A DNA stretch of 51,332 nucleotides from Selenomonas ruminantium subsp. ruminantium ATCC 12561 (GTDB lineage: Bacteria; Bacillota; Negativicutes; Selenomonadales; Selenomonadaceae), in assembly GCF_000424065.1 (NCBI RefSeq), contig NZ_AUJE01000031.1:1-51332 (forward strand). The letters run 5' to 3'. Each line of letters begins with the position of its first letter. The first letter of the stretch is position 1. Shown in pieces: positions 40,952 through 49,696 of the stretch. The notes below the pieces were generated by a model. It had not been told where the DNA came from and made no database searches. It saw only the letters and a program-made list of their open reading frames with translations. Both the position numbers and the translations under genes were made by a program.

Positions 40952-42442
40952 TTATTTTTGTGTAATAATCAAAGCTGAACCGACCGAACGTTCCCGCCCA
41001 TCACTGGGAGAGTTTTGCAGCAGGCCGCCCACGACCAAAGCACTGGAGCCGCCGCCATCAAGGTTCATGGCGTCCCTTGCTCCCATCTTGACCAACAGTT
41101 TGGCCCAATCGGTCAGCGTGAGCCCGCGGCTGGAAGATTGTCTTCCGTCCACTACCCCAAACAGATAATTGCCATTTTTAAGGATTGCCACCGCACTGCG
41201 CGGTGCACGCCCATAACGGATATCCGAGGGGAACTGCTCATTGCCGGCCGTCACATTGACCATGCCATTCTGCACCAGCCGCGGCCCGGCCCCCATGATA
41301 TAGACAGCCTGATTCCAAGGACTGCTCATCTCCTGAGAAATAACCGCCTTGTCACCAATTTGTACGCCTGAAAAGGCTTCTGCCGCCGAACCATGCACCG
41401 ATACCACACAGCCATTTTTCGGAATGGGTGAATTGCCATTATTTATCGCCGTAACTTCGCCGTCAACTACCGTATATTCCATACCATATTCATTGGTGCC
41501 GGTGCGGCTGCCATACCAGTGATTGTACAACGTCAGATTGTCATAGCCGCGTTCTGCATCTACGCCGGATACCGGCAGGGTCACATCACCTATCGTTACA
41601 TACCCCGTATAACTTACCGGTCCCATAAAGGGCTTGCCGTCCTTGCCGATTCCTAATGCCGTACGCCGATAATAGGTCGTGCCTGCCATATCGCCGTCAA
41701 TTTTTACCATGCCAATGGCATCACCGTTACCGGCAAAATAAGTCGCATTCACCGCCGCAATAGCATCGGTCATATCCGACATGCCGCTTGTGGTCTGCAG
41801 CCCCGGCACCCGCCCGCGGGCCAGCACCGGTTTAATACTGTAAAGATTCTTGTCCGCTTCGATAAAATAAGCGGAAATCTGTCCTGCTGAATCCCAGTAG
41901 ACATACTCCCGGCGGGCCAGCCCCGGGCCTACCATCTCCGTATAGAGTCCGTCAAAGTTAAGATTCAGCACATTGCCAGCCGTTGCCGGTATAGGCTTTT
42001 TTGCCACCGGCTTAGGCCGAACTGCAGCGGGCTTTTTACTCAGGTTTCTATCTGCAGTTTCCGGCACCACATCAATAAAAATCCGGGCAGGGTTTGCCAA
42101 CTTTTCCACCTTGTAGGAAAGTCCGGCTTTCAGCCGCACCGTCACCAGCAGATGACCATTTTTTTCCGTAAACTGCACGCTCTCAATCCGGGAACTGCTG
42201 AAGTTTTTCTCACTGATGCTATTCCGGTCAACGCCAAAGAAATCTAAAGTCAGCTGCCGTTTATCCCCCGATACCGTCGTGTTGTAACGAGGCATAGACG
42301 ACCAGTCAAAAACAATCCGGTCATGCTCTGAACCGCTGTGATAGCGGACAGAATTCAAGTCAGCCGCCTCAGCCAGCATCGGGGCACCCAAAAGAGAAAC
42401 CGCTAAGGTCAAAGCAGCTAAACTGCGTTTTTTGATAAACAA
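40952..42442 (-). CDS. Exported AMIN-domain/phosphodiester glycosidase (NAGPA-like) protein
   Basis: A signal peptide (MFIKKRSLAALTLAVSLLG...AEA) is followed by an AMIN-like beta domain (residues about 25-130; RYHSGSEHDRIVFDW to ARIFIDVVP). AMIN domains tether envelope enzymes to peptidoglycan or septal partners. A proline- and lysine-rich linker (KKPAAVRPKPVAKKP) follows. The C-terminal 250 residues are of the NAGPA type (AAVNATYFAGNGDAIGMVKIDG, MNLDGGGSSALVVGG), a family that cleaves phosphodiester-linked sugars or cell-wall glycans. Start: TTG at 42442, 9 nt from GGGAGG; a farther TTG lacks a ribosome site. It lies downstream of the flagellar genes, past a terminator. Confidence 0.85.
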   Translation of the reverse strand: MFIKKRSLAALTLAVSLLGAPMLAEAADLNSVRYHSGSEHDRIVFDWSSMPRYNTTVSGDKRQLTLDFFGVDRNSISEKNFSSSRIESVQFTEKNGHLLVTVRLKAGLSYKVEKLANPARIFIDVVPETADRNLSKKPAAVRPKPVAKKPIPATAGNVLNLNFDGLYTEMVGPGLARREYVYWDSAGQISAYFIEADKNLYSIKPVLARGRVPGLQTTSGMSDMTDAIAAVNATYFAGNGDAIGMVKIDGDMAGTTYYRRTALGIGKDGKPFMGPVSYTGYVTIGDVTLPVSGVDAERGYDNLTLYNHWYGSRTGTNEYGMEYTVVDGEVTAINNGNSPIPKNGCVVSVHGSAAEAFSGVQIGDKAVISQEMSSPWNQAVYIMGAGPRLVQNGMVNVTAGNEQFPSDIRYGRAPRSAVAILKNGNYLFGVVDGRQSSSRGLTLTDWAKLLVKMGARDAMNLDGGGSSALVVGGLLQNSPSDGRERSVGSALIITQK

Positions 42443-42477
42443 AAGAAAGAACCTCCCAAGCAATCAAGCAATAAATA

Positions 42478-42499
42478 GGGACGGCTGGAAAGCCGTCCC
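42478..42499 (-). terminator. Terminator after flgJ
   Basis: GGGACGGCT and AGCCGTCCC form a perfect 9-bp stem with a 4-nt loop (42478-42486, 42491-42499). On the minus strand it is followed by TATTTATT. Confidence 0.85.
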
Positions 42500-42507
42500 G
42501 CCGCCCT

Positions 42508-42960
42508 TTATTTTAGCATATTTTGTGCCGCATTGCGACTCTCAACCTGCGGTTTAAGCTGTTTGTACATCATATCTGCAATACCAATGCCGCCGCCTGC
42601 AGCCACATTTTTCATCAGCTCATCATCACGCATATCCTGAAAGATTTTCAAGGCATTGGACTCGCCGAACAAGGTATCTTCCGGTACCGTGGCCCGCATC
42701 TGCCGGTACATCATATTGAGGAACATCGCCTCAAAGCCCTCACAGGCTTTTCTCAGGTCCTTATCCCGCTTCTCAGCGGCTTTCGCCTCTTTGAGTGCTG
42801 CGGCTTCTTCAGGTTTTAACGCACTCTCAGTCTTATTCTTCAGTTCGTTTAGAATCTGGGAAAATTTCGCCGATTCTGCCGCCGCCCGTGAGGACTCATA
42901 ACTGTTGTTGCTATGTGCCCCCATTCCTGGGGCAGCCAATGGTGGTATCTGCATATCCAT
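42508..42960 (-). CDS. flgJ: FlgJ-type rod-binding protein without muramidase domain
   Basis: It has 150 residues. The conserved rod-binding stretch KACEGFEAMFLNMMYRQMRATVPEDTLFGESNALKIFQDMRDDEL occupies the second half; the N-terminal half is a charged helix. The peptidoglycan hydrolase domain found in enterobacterial FlgJ is missing, as in many other bacteria. A separate hydrolase, perhaps encoded elsewhere, must open the wall for the rod. Start: ATG at 42960 or 42954 after AGGCGG. It is the last gene of the mbl-flg series. Confidence 0.88.
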   Translation of the reverse strand: MDMQIPPLAAPGMGAHSNNSYESSRAAAESAKFSQILNELKNKTESALKPEEAAALKEAKAAEKRDKDLRKACEGFEAMFLNMMYRQMRATVPEDTLFGESNALKIFQDMRDDELMKNVAAGGGIGIADMMYKQLKPQVESRNAAQNMLK

Positions 42961-42980
42961 CACCCGCCTTTAACCTGTCA

Positions 42981-44099
42981 TCAAATCAGCTGCAGTTCCG
43001 CATGAATAGCCCCGGCAGCCTTCATGGCCTGCAAAATGGAAATCGTATCACGCGGTGTTGCTCCTACAGCGTTAAGCGCACCTACAATATCATTGATGTT
43101 CGCCGTTGCCGGCAATACTACGGTACTGGCCTTGTCCTCAGTCACTTCCACATCGCTTTTTTTCGTAACAATGGTCGTGCCATAGCTGAAGGGTTCAGGC
43201 TGATTAGCCTCCTCATTTTTCTGTACCCGAATGGAAAGGCCGCCCTGTGTGATGGCGATTTCATCTACAGTCACATCTCCGCCCATAACAATGGTGCCTG
43301 TACGTTCATTGACCACAATCTTAGCCACTTTATCCGGCATAATCGGCAATTCTTCAATGGAAGCGACAAAACCGACCACATTGCCTTTATAATAGGCAGG
43401 AATATTGATGTCGATACGGCCGGGATTTACCGCCTGCGCCACGCCGCCATACTGCGAATTGATGGCTTCCGCCATGCGGGTAGCTGTGGTAAAGTCCGGA
43501 TTGGACAGAGAAAGTGAAAGACGCCCATTACGCCCCAAATCATCTTCCACCGTACGTTCCACGATTGCACCATTCGGTGTCATGCCCACAGTAGGAAAAT
43601 TTTTGGTAGCGGTAGAGTTGCCGCCGCCACGGCCAGCAGCAAAGCCGCCTGTAGATACAGGCCCCTGCGCTACCGCATACACTTCGCCATTACCAGCCTT
43701 GAGGGGAGTCTGCAACAGGGTACCGCCCTGAATACTGTCCGCATCGCCGATGGAGGATACGGTAATATCAATGGTGTCCCCTTCCCGTACAAACGGCGGC
43801 AGCGTTGCCGTTACCATAACCGCTGCCACATTATCGGATTTCAGGGAACTTTGGTTTACCGCAACGCCATAAGCTTTCAGCATATTCACGATGGACTGCA
43901 CCGTTTCCACGGACTTATTGGAGTCACCAGTACCGTTAAGCCCCACCACGAGGCCATACCCCATCAGCTGATTGGAGCGTACGCCCTGCACCTTGGCAAT
44001 ATCCTTTATCCTGGCTACCGCGTTATCTGCCGAAGCCGGTGCCGGCATAGCGCCCAGCACCAAAGCCCCAGCAAGTAAACAAGCCAATAATTTTTTCAT
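42981..44099 (-). CDS. flgI: Flagellar P-ring protein FlgI
   Basis: It forms the periplasmic bushing ring around the rod. A signal peptide MKKLLACLLAGALVLGAMPAPASA is followed by VARIKDIAKVQGVRSNQLMGYGLVVGLNGTGDSN, the family hallmark, and PGRIDINIP, NERTGTIVMGGDV and LVDALNAIGATPRD-like sequence at the end. It has 372 residues, full length. The upstream in-frame extension to 44171 overlaps flgH and is not used; ATG 44099 follows GGAGG. A P-ring gene is strong evidence for a diderm envelope. Confidence 0.96.
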   Translation of the reverse strand: MKKLLACLLAGALVLGAMPAPASADNAVARIKDIAKVQGVRSNQLMGYGLVVGLNGTGDSNKSVETVQSIVNMLKAYGVAVNQSSLKSDNVAAVMVTATLPPFVREGDTIDITVSSIGDADSIQGGTLLQTPLKAGNGEVYAVAQGPVSTGGFAAGRGGGNSTATKNFPTVGMTPNGAIVERTVEDDLGRNGRLSLSLSNPDFTTATRMAEAINSQYGGVAQAVNPGRIDINIPAYYKGNVVGFVASIEELPIMPDKVAKIVVNERTGTIVMGGDVTVDEIAITQGGLSIRVQKNEEANQPEPFSYGTTIVTKKSDVEVTEDKASTVVLPATANINDIVGALNAVGATPRDTISILQAMKAAGAIHAELQLI

Positions 44100-44118
44100 A
44101 AAATGCCTCCATATCCCC

Positions 44119-44721
44119 TCAGAACAAGAAATTAAATATCTGCGTAAGTATGCCCTGCCGCTGTTTGGCATTCAGCGGGCCTTTGCCATCAAACCGCACC
44201 GTTGCCGCTGCAATTTTGGTGGAGGGAATCGTATTGCTCGCCGTAATATCTTCCGGACGGCAAATCCCCTTAAACGTTATCTTATGTTCATTCTTGTTAT
44301 TCCAGATAGACTGCGTGCCTTCCAGCACCAGATTGCCGTTAGGCTGCACATCGACCACAGTCACGGTGACATTACCGGTCGTGGTATTCTTTGACGATGC
44401 CGCTCCATTGGCCTTGAACGAATCCGAACCACTGATGGATGCGGCCTTGATGAAGTCAAATATACCGACCCCTGCACTCAAATTGTTGTTGCCGCTCTTG
44501 CTGTTGGAATTGGAGCGGGTATCCGATATTGTAGTGGACTCACTGATAACAATGGTCAGAATATCCCCCACGTCCTGTGCCTTGCGGTCAGCAAAAATAT
44601 TGCGGGTTCTGCCCCCAGCCACAGCCCAAAGCGACTGGGCATCTGCTACCGGTGCCAGCGCCAAAAACAAAGTTCCCGCTGCCAAGACTCCGGCAATTTG
44701 TTTCTTATATAATTGTTTCAT
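44119..44721 (-). CDS. flgH: Flagellar L-ring protein FlgH, without lipobox
   Basis: It forms the outer-membrane ring. DVGDILTIVISESTTISDTRSNS, NVTVTVVDVQPNGNLVLEGTQS and GICRPEDITASNTIPSTKIA are clear FlgH blocks; length is 200 residues. Most FlgH proteins are lipoproteins with a cysteine after the signal sequence. Here the signal ends ALAPVADAQSLW, a type I cleavage site without cysteine, so the protein would not be lipidated. Start: ATG at 44721, or GTG at 44727. Confidence 0.93.
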   Translation of the reverse strand: MKQLYKKQIAGVLAAGTLFLALAPVADAQSLWAVAGGRTRNIFADRKAQDVGDILTIVISESTTISDTRSNSNSKSGNNNLSAGVGIFDFIKAASISGSDSFKANGAASSKNTTTGNVTVTVVDVQPNGNLVLEGTQSIWNNKNEHKITFKGICRPEDITASNTIPSTKIAAATVRFDGKGPLNAKQRQGILTQIFNFLF

Positions 44722-44742
44722 CGTCACTACCTGCCTTTATCA

Positions 44743-45525
44743 TCAGCCTATCTCCACGGTTGAGGCATCAATAACCTTGCCCTGCAATATGCGTGAAGAA
44801 TGTGCATTGCGAACTTTTATCCGGCCGCCGACACGCCCCTTTTGCATGGCAATGCCCTCAGCACTGACCTGTATCCCCTTATGGTTCGTTACGAGTCTTA
44901 CGGGAGCTCCGGTATGGATTACCACGGGATTTTGCAACATATTCTGCTCTATAGGCTGCCCCATGTGAATATAGCGTATCGGCACACGTCCGGCAATATC
45001 TTCATATTTTTCCAGATACCTGCCCTGACCGCCCGCTACTTCCCTTTCCTCTATGCGTACAGCGTTGGGCGCAATCGTTTTTTCCAGGCCCAAATCCATG
45101 CCTGCTACCAGTACTTTTTCAAAAACCTGCACCCGATAATAGCAGATTACCCGCCGATAGAGATTTTCATCAATAAACAAACGGATATGTACCGGCTGCA
45201 CGCCGCTATAGCGTATTTTCCCCGGGAGTTCTGCCTCATAACGCAGTTTGCCTGCGGGCAGGCGGATATTTCCCGGCGCACTGGTGAGTGTCAGCACATG
45301 CCGCCGCGACTCTCCCATTTTATGCAGTTCCAATTCCAGCTGCTGCCGGGCAATCCCCGCCAGTTTCTGCGAACTGATTACCTGGGGAAAAGCGTCCGCC
45401 TGCATACCGCCGCCATAAAGAGCTTCTGCCTGCGGCGGAAATGCAAAAGCAAACAGACAGAAGAAGCCACTCCATAGCATACAGAATATGCTGCGAATGG
45501 CTGAGCGGCTTCTTTTCGTTTTCAT
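44743..45525 (-). CDS. flgA: FlgA, chaperone for P-ring assembly
   Basis: It is a periplasmic chaperone for FlgI. A signal peptide (about 1-36) is followed by an N-terminal region with LTLTSAPGNIRLPAGKL. The SAF-type C-terminal domain (about 140-260) contains VLVAGMDLGLEKTI, VPIRYIHMGQPIEQNML and GIQVSAEGIAMQKGRVGGRIKVRNAHSSRILQG-like family landmarks. It has 260 residues. Its ATG overlaps the flgG stop by one base (TGATG), so it is translationally coupled. Confidence 0.92.
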   Translation of the reverse strand: MKTKRSRSAIRSIFCMLWSGFFCLFAFAFPPQAEALYGGGMQADAFPQVISSQKLAGIARQQLELELHKMGESRRHVLTLTSAPGNIRLPAGKLRYEAELPGKIRYSGVQPVHIRLFIDENLYRRVICYYRVQVFEKVLVAGMDLGLEKTIAPNAVRIEEREVAGGQGRYLEKYEDIAGRVPIRYIHMGQPIEQNMLQNPVVIHTGAPVRLVTNHKGIQVSAEGIAMQKGRVGGRIKVRNAHSSRILQGKVIDASTVEIG

Positions 45526-46316
45526 CAGCGTTTAAGTCCATTGGCGATTTCCAACATGGAATCGGAAGTCGTAATTGCCTTGGAATTGGATTCATAAGCA
45601 CGCTGAGAAACAATCATATTGACCATTTCCTCTACGATCTGCACATTGCTCATTTCCAGTGTCCCCTGCGTCAACGTTCCTGCACCATCTGTACCAGGAT
45701 TGCTCTCAATGGGGTCACCAGATGCCTCTGACACGATAAACAGATTCTTGCCAATAGCGGTAAGACCCGCAGGATTCACAAAACGCGCCAGCGTAATCTG
45801 GCCTACATTCTGCTGGGTACCACCTGCCGGCGTTTCCGAAACCTGACCATCACCGGCAATAACAATGGAATCTACCGGTGAATTTTCACCAAAGGTAATG
45901 CCATCAGCCAGCAGATAACCGTCCGTCGTCACTAAACGCCGCTGGGAATCCAGCTTAAATGAACCATCACGGGTATACCCTGTAGAACCGTCCGGCAATG
46001 TAACGCGGAAATAACCTTCGCCCTGAATACCAACATCGGTTGGATTTTCCGTTGTCTGCAAAGGCCCCTGCGTAATCACACGCTGGGTTGCCGCTACACG
46101 CGTCCCCAGACCGACCTGCAAGCCCGTAGGATACTGATTATCCTGCCCGCTCTGCGCGCCAGCATCACGGAGCGTCTGATAGATTAAATCCTGAAATTCA
46201 GCCCGGACCTTTTTACCGCCGTAAGTATTCACATTGGCAATATTATGGGCAATGATGTCCATATTCGTCTGCTGCCCCTTCATACCCGAAGCCGCCGACC
46301 ATAGTGCTCTCATCAT
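45525..46316 (-). CDS. flgG: Distal rod protein FlgG
   Basis: It starts MMRALWSAASGMKGQQTNMDIIAHNIANVNTYG, the rod-protein N-terminal motif, and ends MIVSQRAYESNSKAITTSDSMLEIANGLKR, the C-terminal helix. It has 263 residues. The 108 bp between it and flgF is AT-rich. It contains a poor match to a flagellar sigma site (TTCGATAT near 46393-46386), too weak to annotate. Confidence 0.95.
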   Translation of the reverse strand: MMRALWSAASGMKGQQTNMDIIAHNIANVNTYGGKKVRAEFQDLIYQTLRDAGAQSGQDNQYPTGLQVGLGTRVAATQRVITQGPLQTTENPTDVGIQGEGYFRVTLPDGSTGYTRDGSFKLDSQRRLVTTDGYLLADGITFGENSPVDSIVIAGDGQVSETPAGGTQQNVGQITLARFVNPAGLTAIGKNLFIVSEASGDPIESNPGTDGAGTLTQGTLEMSNVQIVEEMVNMIVSQRAYESNSKAITTSDSMLEIANGLKR

Positions 46317-46424
46317 AATGAGAAAACCTCCCTTGCACCTTCCTCTGTGAGAAGGCTATAACAAAAAGTATAGAAACATATCTCCAATATATATCGAACA
46401 AAACGGACAAAAACTTAAGCATTA

Positions 46425-47225
46425 TCAGCTAAGACGTCCCACCTCATTGACCGATTTATCCAGCATCGAATCCTGTGTGGTGACAGCCTTCGCCCCGGCT
46501 TCATACAACCGATGGTTATTGATGAGTTCCACCATTTCCGATACCACATTGGTATTGGAGCGCTCCAAAAGCCCCTGCTGGATATCGCCGGTTGCAGGCG
46601 CAGGCCTTGCACCTTCCTGCGGATAATAAAGATTATCCCCCTGCTTCAGCACAGCCCGCCGATTGTCAAACTGCACAAACTGCAGCTGGCCAACCTGCAC
46701 ATTATCGGCATAGATTTCCCCCTTGGCACCGACCATGATGCTGGTGGTATCCGGCGGAATGGTGATTCCCTGACCATTGCGCCCCAGCACCGTCTGCCCG
46801 TTCACCGTCTGAATCTGTCCCCTTGCCGACTTGTAGAAATTACCATCACGGGTATAACGCACGCCATTTGGGGTCTGAATGGCAAAATAGCCATCGCCGG
46901 AAATGGCTAAATCGAGCGGATTGCCTGTGGTTTCAAACGCGCCCTGACTATGCTCCGTAGCAATTTCGTCAATGTAAGAGCCCAGGCCCAAAGTGCCCAC
47001 CGAGGGATACTTTTCCCCTACATGGAACTGTTTGAAACTAGTCACATCGTTCTTATTTATTCCATCGTTGATACGTTTGATCAGCATGGGTTCAAATTCC
47101 CGGCTGATGGCTTCGTCCCGCTTAAAACCAGTAGTATTGGCATTGGCAAGATTATTGGCCAGCGTATCGGTACGCTTGGTTTCCGTAATCATGCCTGTCC
47201 CCGCCGTATAAAGACCACGCCACAT
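46425..47225 (-). CDS. flgF: Proximal rod protein FlgF (FlhO type)
   Basis: It starts MWRGLYTAGTGMITETKRTDTLANNLANANTTGFKR and ends EMVELINNHRLYEAGAKAVTTQDSMLDKSVNEVG, the paired helices of rod proteins. The middle has NPLDLAISGDGYFAIQTPNG. It has 266 residues. Its position directly after mbl matches flhO of Bacillus. ATG at 47225 after AAGGAG. Confidence 0.93.
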   Translation of the reverse strand: MWRGLYTAGTGMITETKRTDTLANNLANANTTGFKRDEAISREFEPMLIKRINDGINKNDVTSFKQFHVGEKYPSVGTLGLGSYIDEIATEHSQGAFETTGNPLDLAISGDGYFAIQTPNGVRYTRDGNFYKSARGQIQTVNGQTVLGRNGQGITIPPDTTSIMVGAKGEIYADNVQVGQLQFVQFDNRRAVLKQGDNLYYPQEGARPAPATGDIQQGLLERSNTNVVSEMVELINNHRLYEAGAKAVTTQDSMLDKSVNEVGRLS

Positions 47226-47276
47226 AATCGGTCACTCCTTAACACATTCCAAACTTATCCTTGCCTGTATATTTCG

Positions 47277-47314
47277 TGCAAAAAGGCGAAACTCCTCTCA
47301 GGGGTTTCGCCTTT
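47277..47314 (-). terminator. Terminator between mbl and flgF
   Basis: AAAGGCGAAAC (47282-47292) and GTTTCGCCTTT (47304-47314) pair perfectly, with a T run on the minus strand. It separates mbl from the flagellar genes, so flgF must have its own promoter or rely on readthrough. Confidence 0.88.
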
Positions 47315-47328
47315 AGTAAATTTTTTTC

Positions 47329-48351
47329 TTAATGTCCGGTTTTTACATTTTTGGCCTTGCCATCAAATTTGCTGAAGCTGTCCAATGCCATGCCACAGCC
47401 AAGGGCCACACAACTCATAGCATCTTCTGCCAGTGCCGTGGGAATATCCGTCTCACGGCGGATAAGTTCATCTAAGCCGTAAAGCATAGCACCGCCGCCC
47501 GTGAGCACAATGCCACAGTTCATCACGTCTGCTGCCAGTTCCGGCGGAGTTTCCTCCAGCACCTTCTTCACGCAGCTGACGATTTTCACTACGCTGCTAT
47601 GCGTGGCTTCTGCCGCCTGCATCGTAGTAATCTGCACCGTCTTCGGAAGACCGGAGAGCATATCGCGTCCCCGGATATCCAGAACTTCATTACGGGCACC
47701 GACAAAAGCAGCACCAACCCGCATCTTGATTTCCTCGGCTGTGCGCTCGCCAATCATGATGTTGAATTCTTTTTTCACAAAAGCAGCGATGTCTTCATCG
47801 AATTTATCTCCGGCAATACGCAGCGATTCGCTGGTAACAATGCCACCAAGAGAAATCACCGCGATATCCGTCGTGCCGCCGCCGATATCCACCACCATGG
47901 AGCCGCGCGGCTCAACGATATCAAGGCCAGCCCCCAAGGCTGCGGCCAGCGGTTCTTCAATAAGCTGTGTATGACGGGCACCTGCCTGTTCAGCAGCTTC
48001 CTGTACTGCCCGCTGTTCCACCATCGTACAACCCGAAGGAATACAGATCATAATCCGGGGACGGAACACAAAACGACGTCCCACGACCTTTTCAATAAAA
48101 TGGCGCAGCATGCTTTCCGTGATATCATAATCCGCGATAACGCCTTCACGCAGCGGACGGATTGCTACAATATTACCGGGCGTACGGCCAATCATCTGCC
48201 GGGCCTCTTCACCGATAGCCAAAACACGGTTTGAATCCCTGTCCACAGCTACAACTGAGGGCTCCCGCAGGACGATTCCCTTCCCCTTCACATACACCAA
48301 CACATTCGCGGTACCCAAGTCAATACCAATATCCAACGACATACCAAACAT
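47329..48351 (-). CDS. mbl: Actin-like rod-shape protein (MreB/Mbl)
   Basis: It polymerises under the membrane and guides cell-wall synthesis along the cell length. DIGIDLGTANVLVYVKGKGIVLREPSVVA is the first phosphate loop, VVDIGGGTTDIAVISLGGI the second, and GIVLTGGGAMLYGLDELI the adenosine motif. It has 340 residues. The order mbl-flgF-flgG is as in Bacillus subtilis, hence mbl rather than mreB. ATG at 48351 lies 12 nt from AAGGAG; an in-frame ATG at 48342 is the alternative. Confidence 0.95.
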   Translation of the reverse strand: MFGMSLDIGIDLGTANVLVYVKGKGIVLREPSVVAVDRDSNRVLAIGEEARQMIGRTPGNIVAIRPLREGVIADYDITESMLRHFIEKVVGRRFVFRPRIMICIPSGCTMVEQRAVQEAAEQAGARHTQLIEEPLAAALGAGLDIVEPRGSMVVDIGGGTTDIAVISLGGIVTSESLRIAGDKFDEDIAAFVKKEFNIMIGERTAEEIKMRVGAAFVGARNEVLDIRGRDMLSGLPKTVQITTMQAAEATHSSVVKIVSCVKKVLEETPPELAADVMNCGIVLTGGGAMLYGLDELIRRETDIPTALAEDAMSCVALGCGMALDSFSKFDGKAKNVKTGH

Positions 48352-48557
48352 ATATGGAACAATCTCCTTCCGAAGGTCTCATTCTTTTACAACAAACAAT
48401 CTATAATATATAATAAAACCCTGCCAATTACAACAGCTTTCCTTCATAAAATCCGCTTTATTTTTTTCCCCTGCAAAAATTTACACATTTTCCCTTCATT
48501 TACAACATTTCACTAATTTTGCGAAAAATATTGCTTTTGTTTCTTTGCATTTCCTTA

Positions 48558-48586
48558 TTGACACTAGGTCTTAATAGTGCTACGAT
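48558..48586 (+). promoter_or_regulatory. Strong promoter of ldh
   Basis: TTGACA (48558-48563), 17 bp, TACGAT (48581-48586). The start codon is at 48638 after AGGGGG. The rest of the 286-bp gap (48352-48637) holds the AT-rich divergent promoter region of mbl and nothing else that I recognise. Confidence 0.78.
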
Positions 48587-48637
48587 TAACACGACTTAGG
48601 GATATATTTCACATTTCAATCAGGGGGTAATAACAAA

Positions 48638-49594
48638 ATGAACAACAGAAGAAAAATCGTCGTTATCGGCGCCAGCAACGTTGGTTCTGCAGTTGCAAAC
48701 AAGATTGCTGATTTCCAGTTGGCTACGGAAGTAGTCCTCATCGACCTCAACGAAGACAAGGCTTGGGGCGAAGCTAAGGACTCCAGCCATGCAACGAGCT
48801 GCGTATACAGCACCAACATCAAATTCCACCTCGGTGACTACGAAGACTGCAAAGATGCAAACATCATCGTTATCACTGCTGGCCCGTCCATCCGCCCGGG
48901 TGAAACTCCGGACCGCCTGAAGCTGGCTGGCACCAATGCTAAGATCATGAGCTCCGTTATGGGCGAAATCGTTAAGCGCACGAAGGAAGCTATGATCATC
49001 ATGATCACCAACCCGCTTGACGTTGCTACTTATGTTGTTTCCACGCAGTTCGATTATCCGCGCAACCTCATCCTCGGTACCGGTACGATGCTCGAAACCT
49101 ATCGTTTCCGTCGCATCCTGGCTGACAAGTACCAGGTTGACCCGAAGAACATCAATGGTTATGTTCTCGGTGAACACGGCAACGCTGCTTTCGTTGCTTG
49201 GTCCACGACTGGCTGCGCTGGTTTCCCCATTGATGATCTGGATGAATATTTCCATCGTACGGAAAAACTCAGCCACGAAGCTGTTGAACAGGAACTCGTT
49301 CAGGTTGCTTACGATGTTATCAACAAGAAGGGCTTCACGAACACCGGTATCGCTATGGCTGCTTGCCGTTTCATCAAGTCCGTTCTCTATGATGAACACA
49401 CCATCCTGCCCTGCTCCGCAGTTCTCGAAGGCGAATATGGCATCAAAGACGTTGCCCTCTCCATTCCTCGTATGGTTTGCGCTGATGGTATCATGCGCTC
49501 CTTCGAAGTTCACCTCACTGACGATGAACTCGAAAAGATGCACAAAGCTGCTCAGAGCGTTCGTTCCGCTCTCGATGGCGCTGGCATCAAATAA
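48638..49594 (+). CDS. ldh: L-lactate dehydrogenase
   Basis: It reduces pyruvate to L-lactate with NADH. VVIGASNVGSAVANKIADF is the nucleotide fold, ITAGPSIRPGETPDRLKL the substrate-closing loop with the catalytic arginine, ITNPLDVATYV the conserved asparagine, and VLGEHGNAAFVAWST the proton-donor histidine (His180). Against the common family pattern two extra residues appear to sit in GETPDRLKL, and GEHGD reads GEHGN. It has 318 residues. The gene uses a restricted codon set (GTT, GCT, CGC/CGT, AAG), unlike its neighbours, which indicates high expression. It closely resembles what I remember of Selenomonas ldh. Confidence 0.95.
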   Translation: MNNRRKIVVIGASNVGSAVANKIADFQLATEVVLIDLNEDKAWGEAKDSSHATSCVYSTNIKFHLGDYEDCKDANIIVITAGPSIRPGETPDRLKLAGTNAKIMSSVMGEIVKRTKEAMIIMITNPLDVATYVVSTQFDYPRNLILGTGTMLETYRFRRILADKYQVDPKNINGYVLGEHGNAAFVAWSTTGCAGFPIDDLDEYFHRTEKLSHEAVEQELVQVAYDVINKKGFTNTGIAMAACRFIKSVLYDEHTILPCSAVLEGEYGIKDVALSIPRMVCADGIMRSFEVHLTDDELEKMHKAAQSVRSALDGAGIK

Positions 49595-49620
49595 TTTCAT
49601 TTGTTGCTTATATGCAGATA

Positions 49621-49654
49621 AAAAAATCGCTGGACTTTCGTCCAGCGATTTTTT
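49621..49654 (+). terminator. Terminator of ldh
   Basis: AAAAAATCGCTGGAC and GTCCAGCGATTTTTT form a perfect 15-bp stem with a 4-nt loop. Confidence 0.95.
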
Positions 49655-49696
49655 ATTGTCCTACCTATGATTTAGAAATTATTCGCCCCACTCTCC

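Noticed and set aside
46386-46410. Flagellar sigma-28 promoter before flgG
   Set aside because: TTCGATAT only partly matches the GCCGATAA consensus and the -35 element is unclear.
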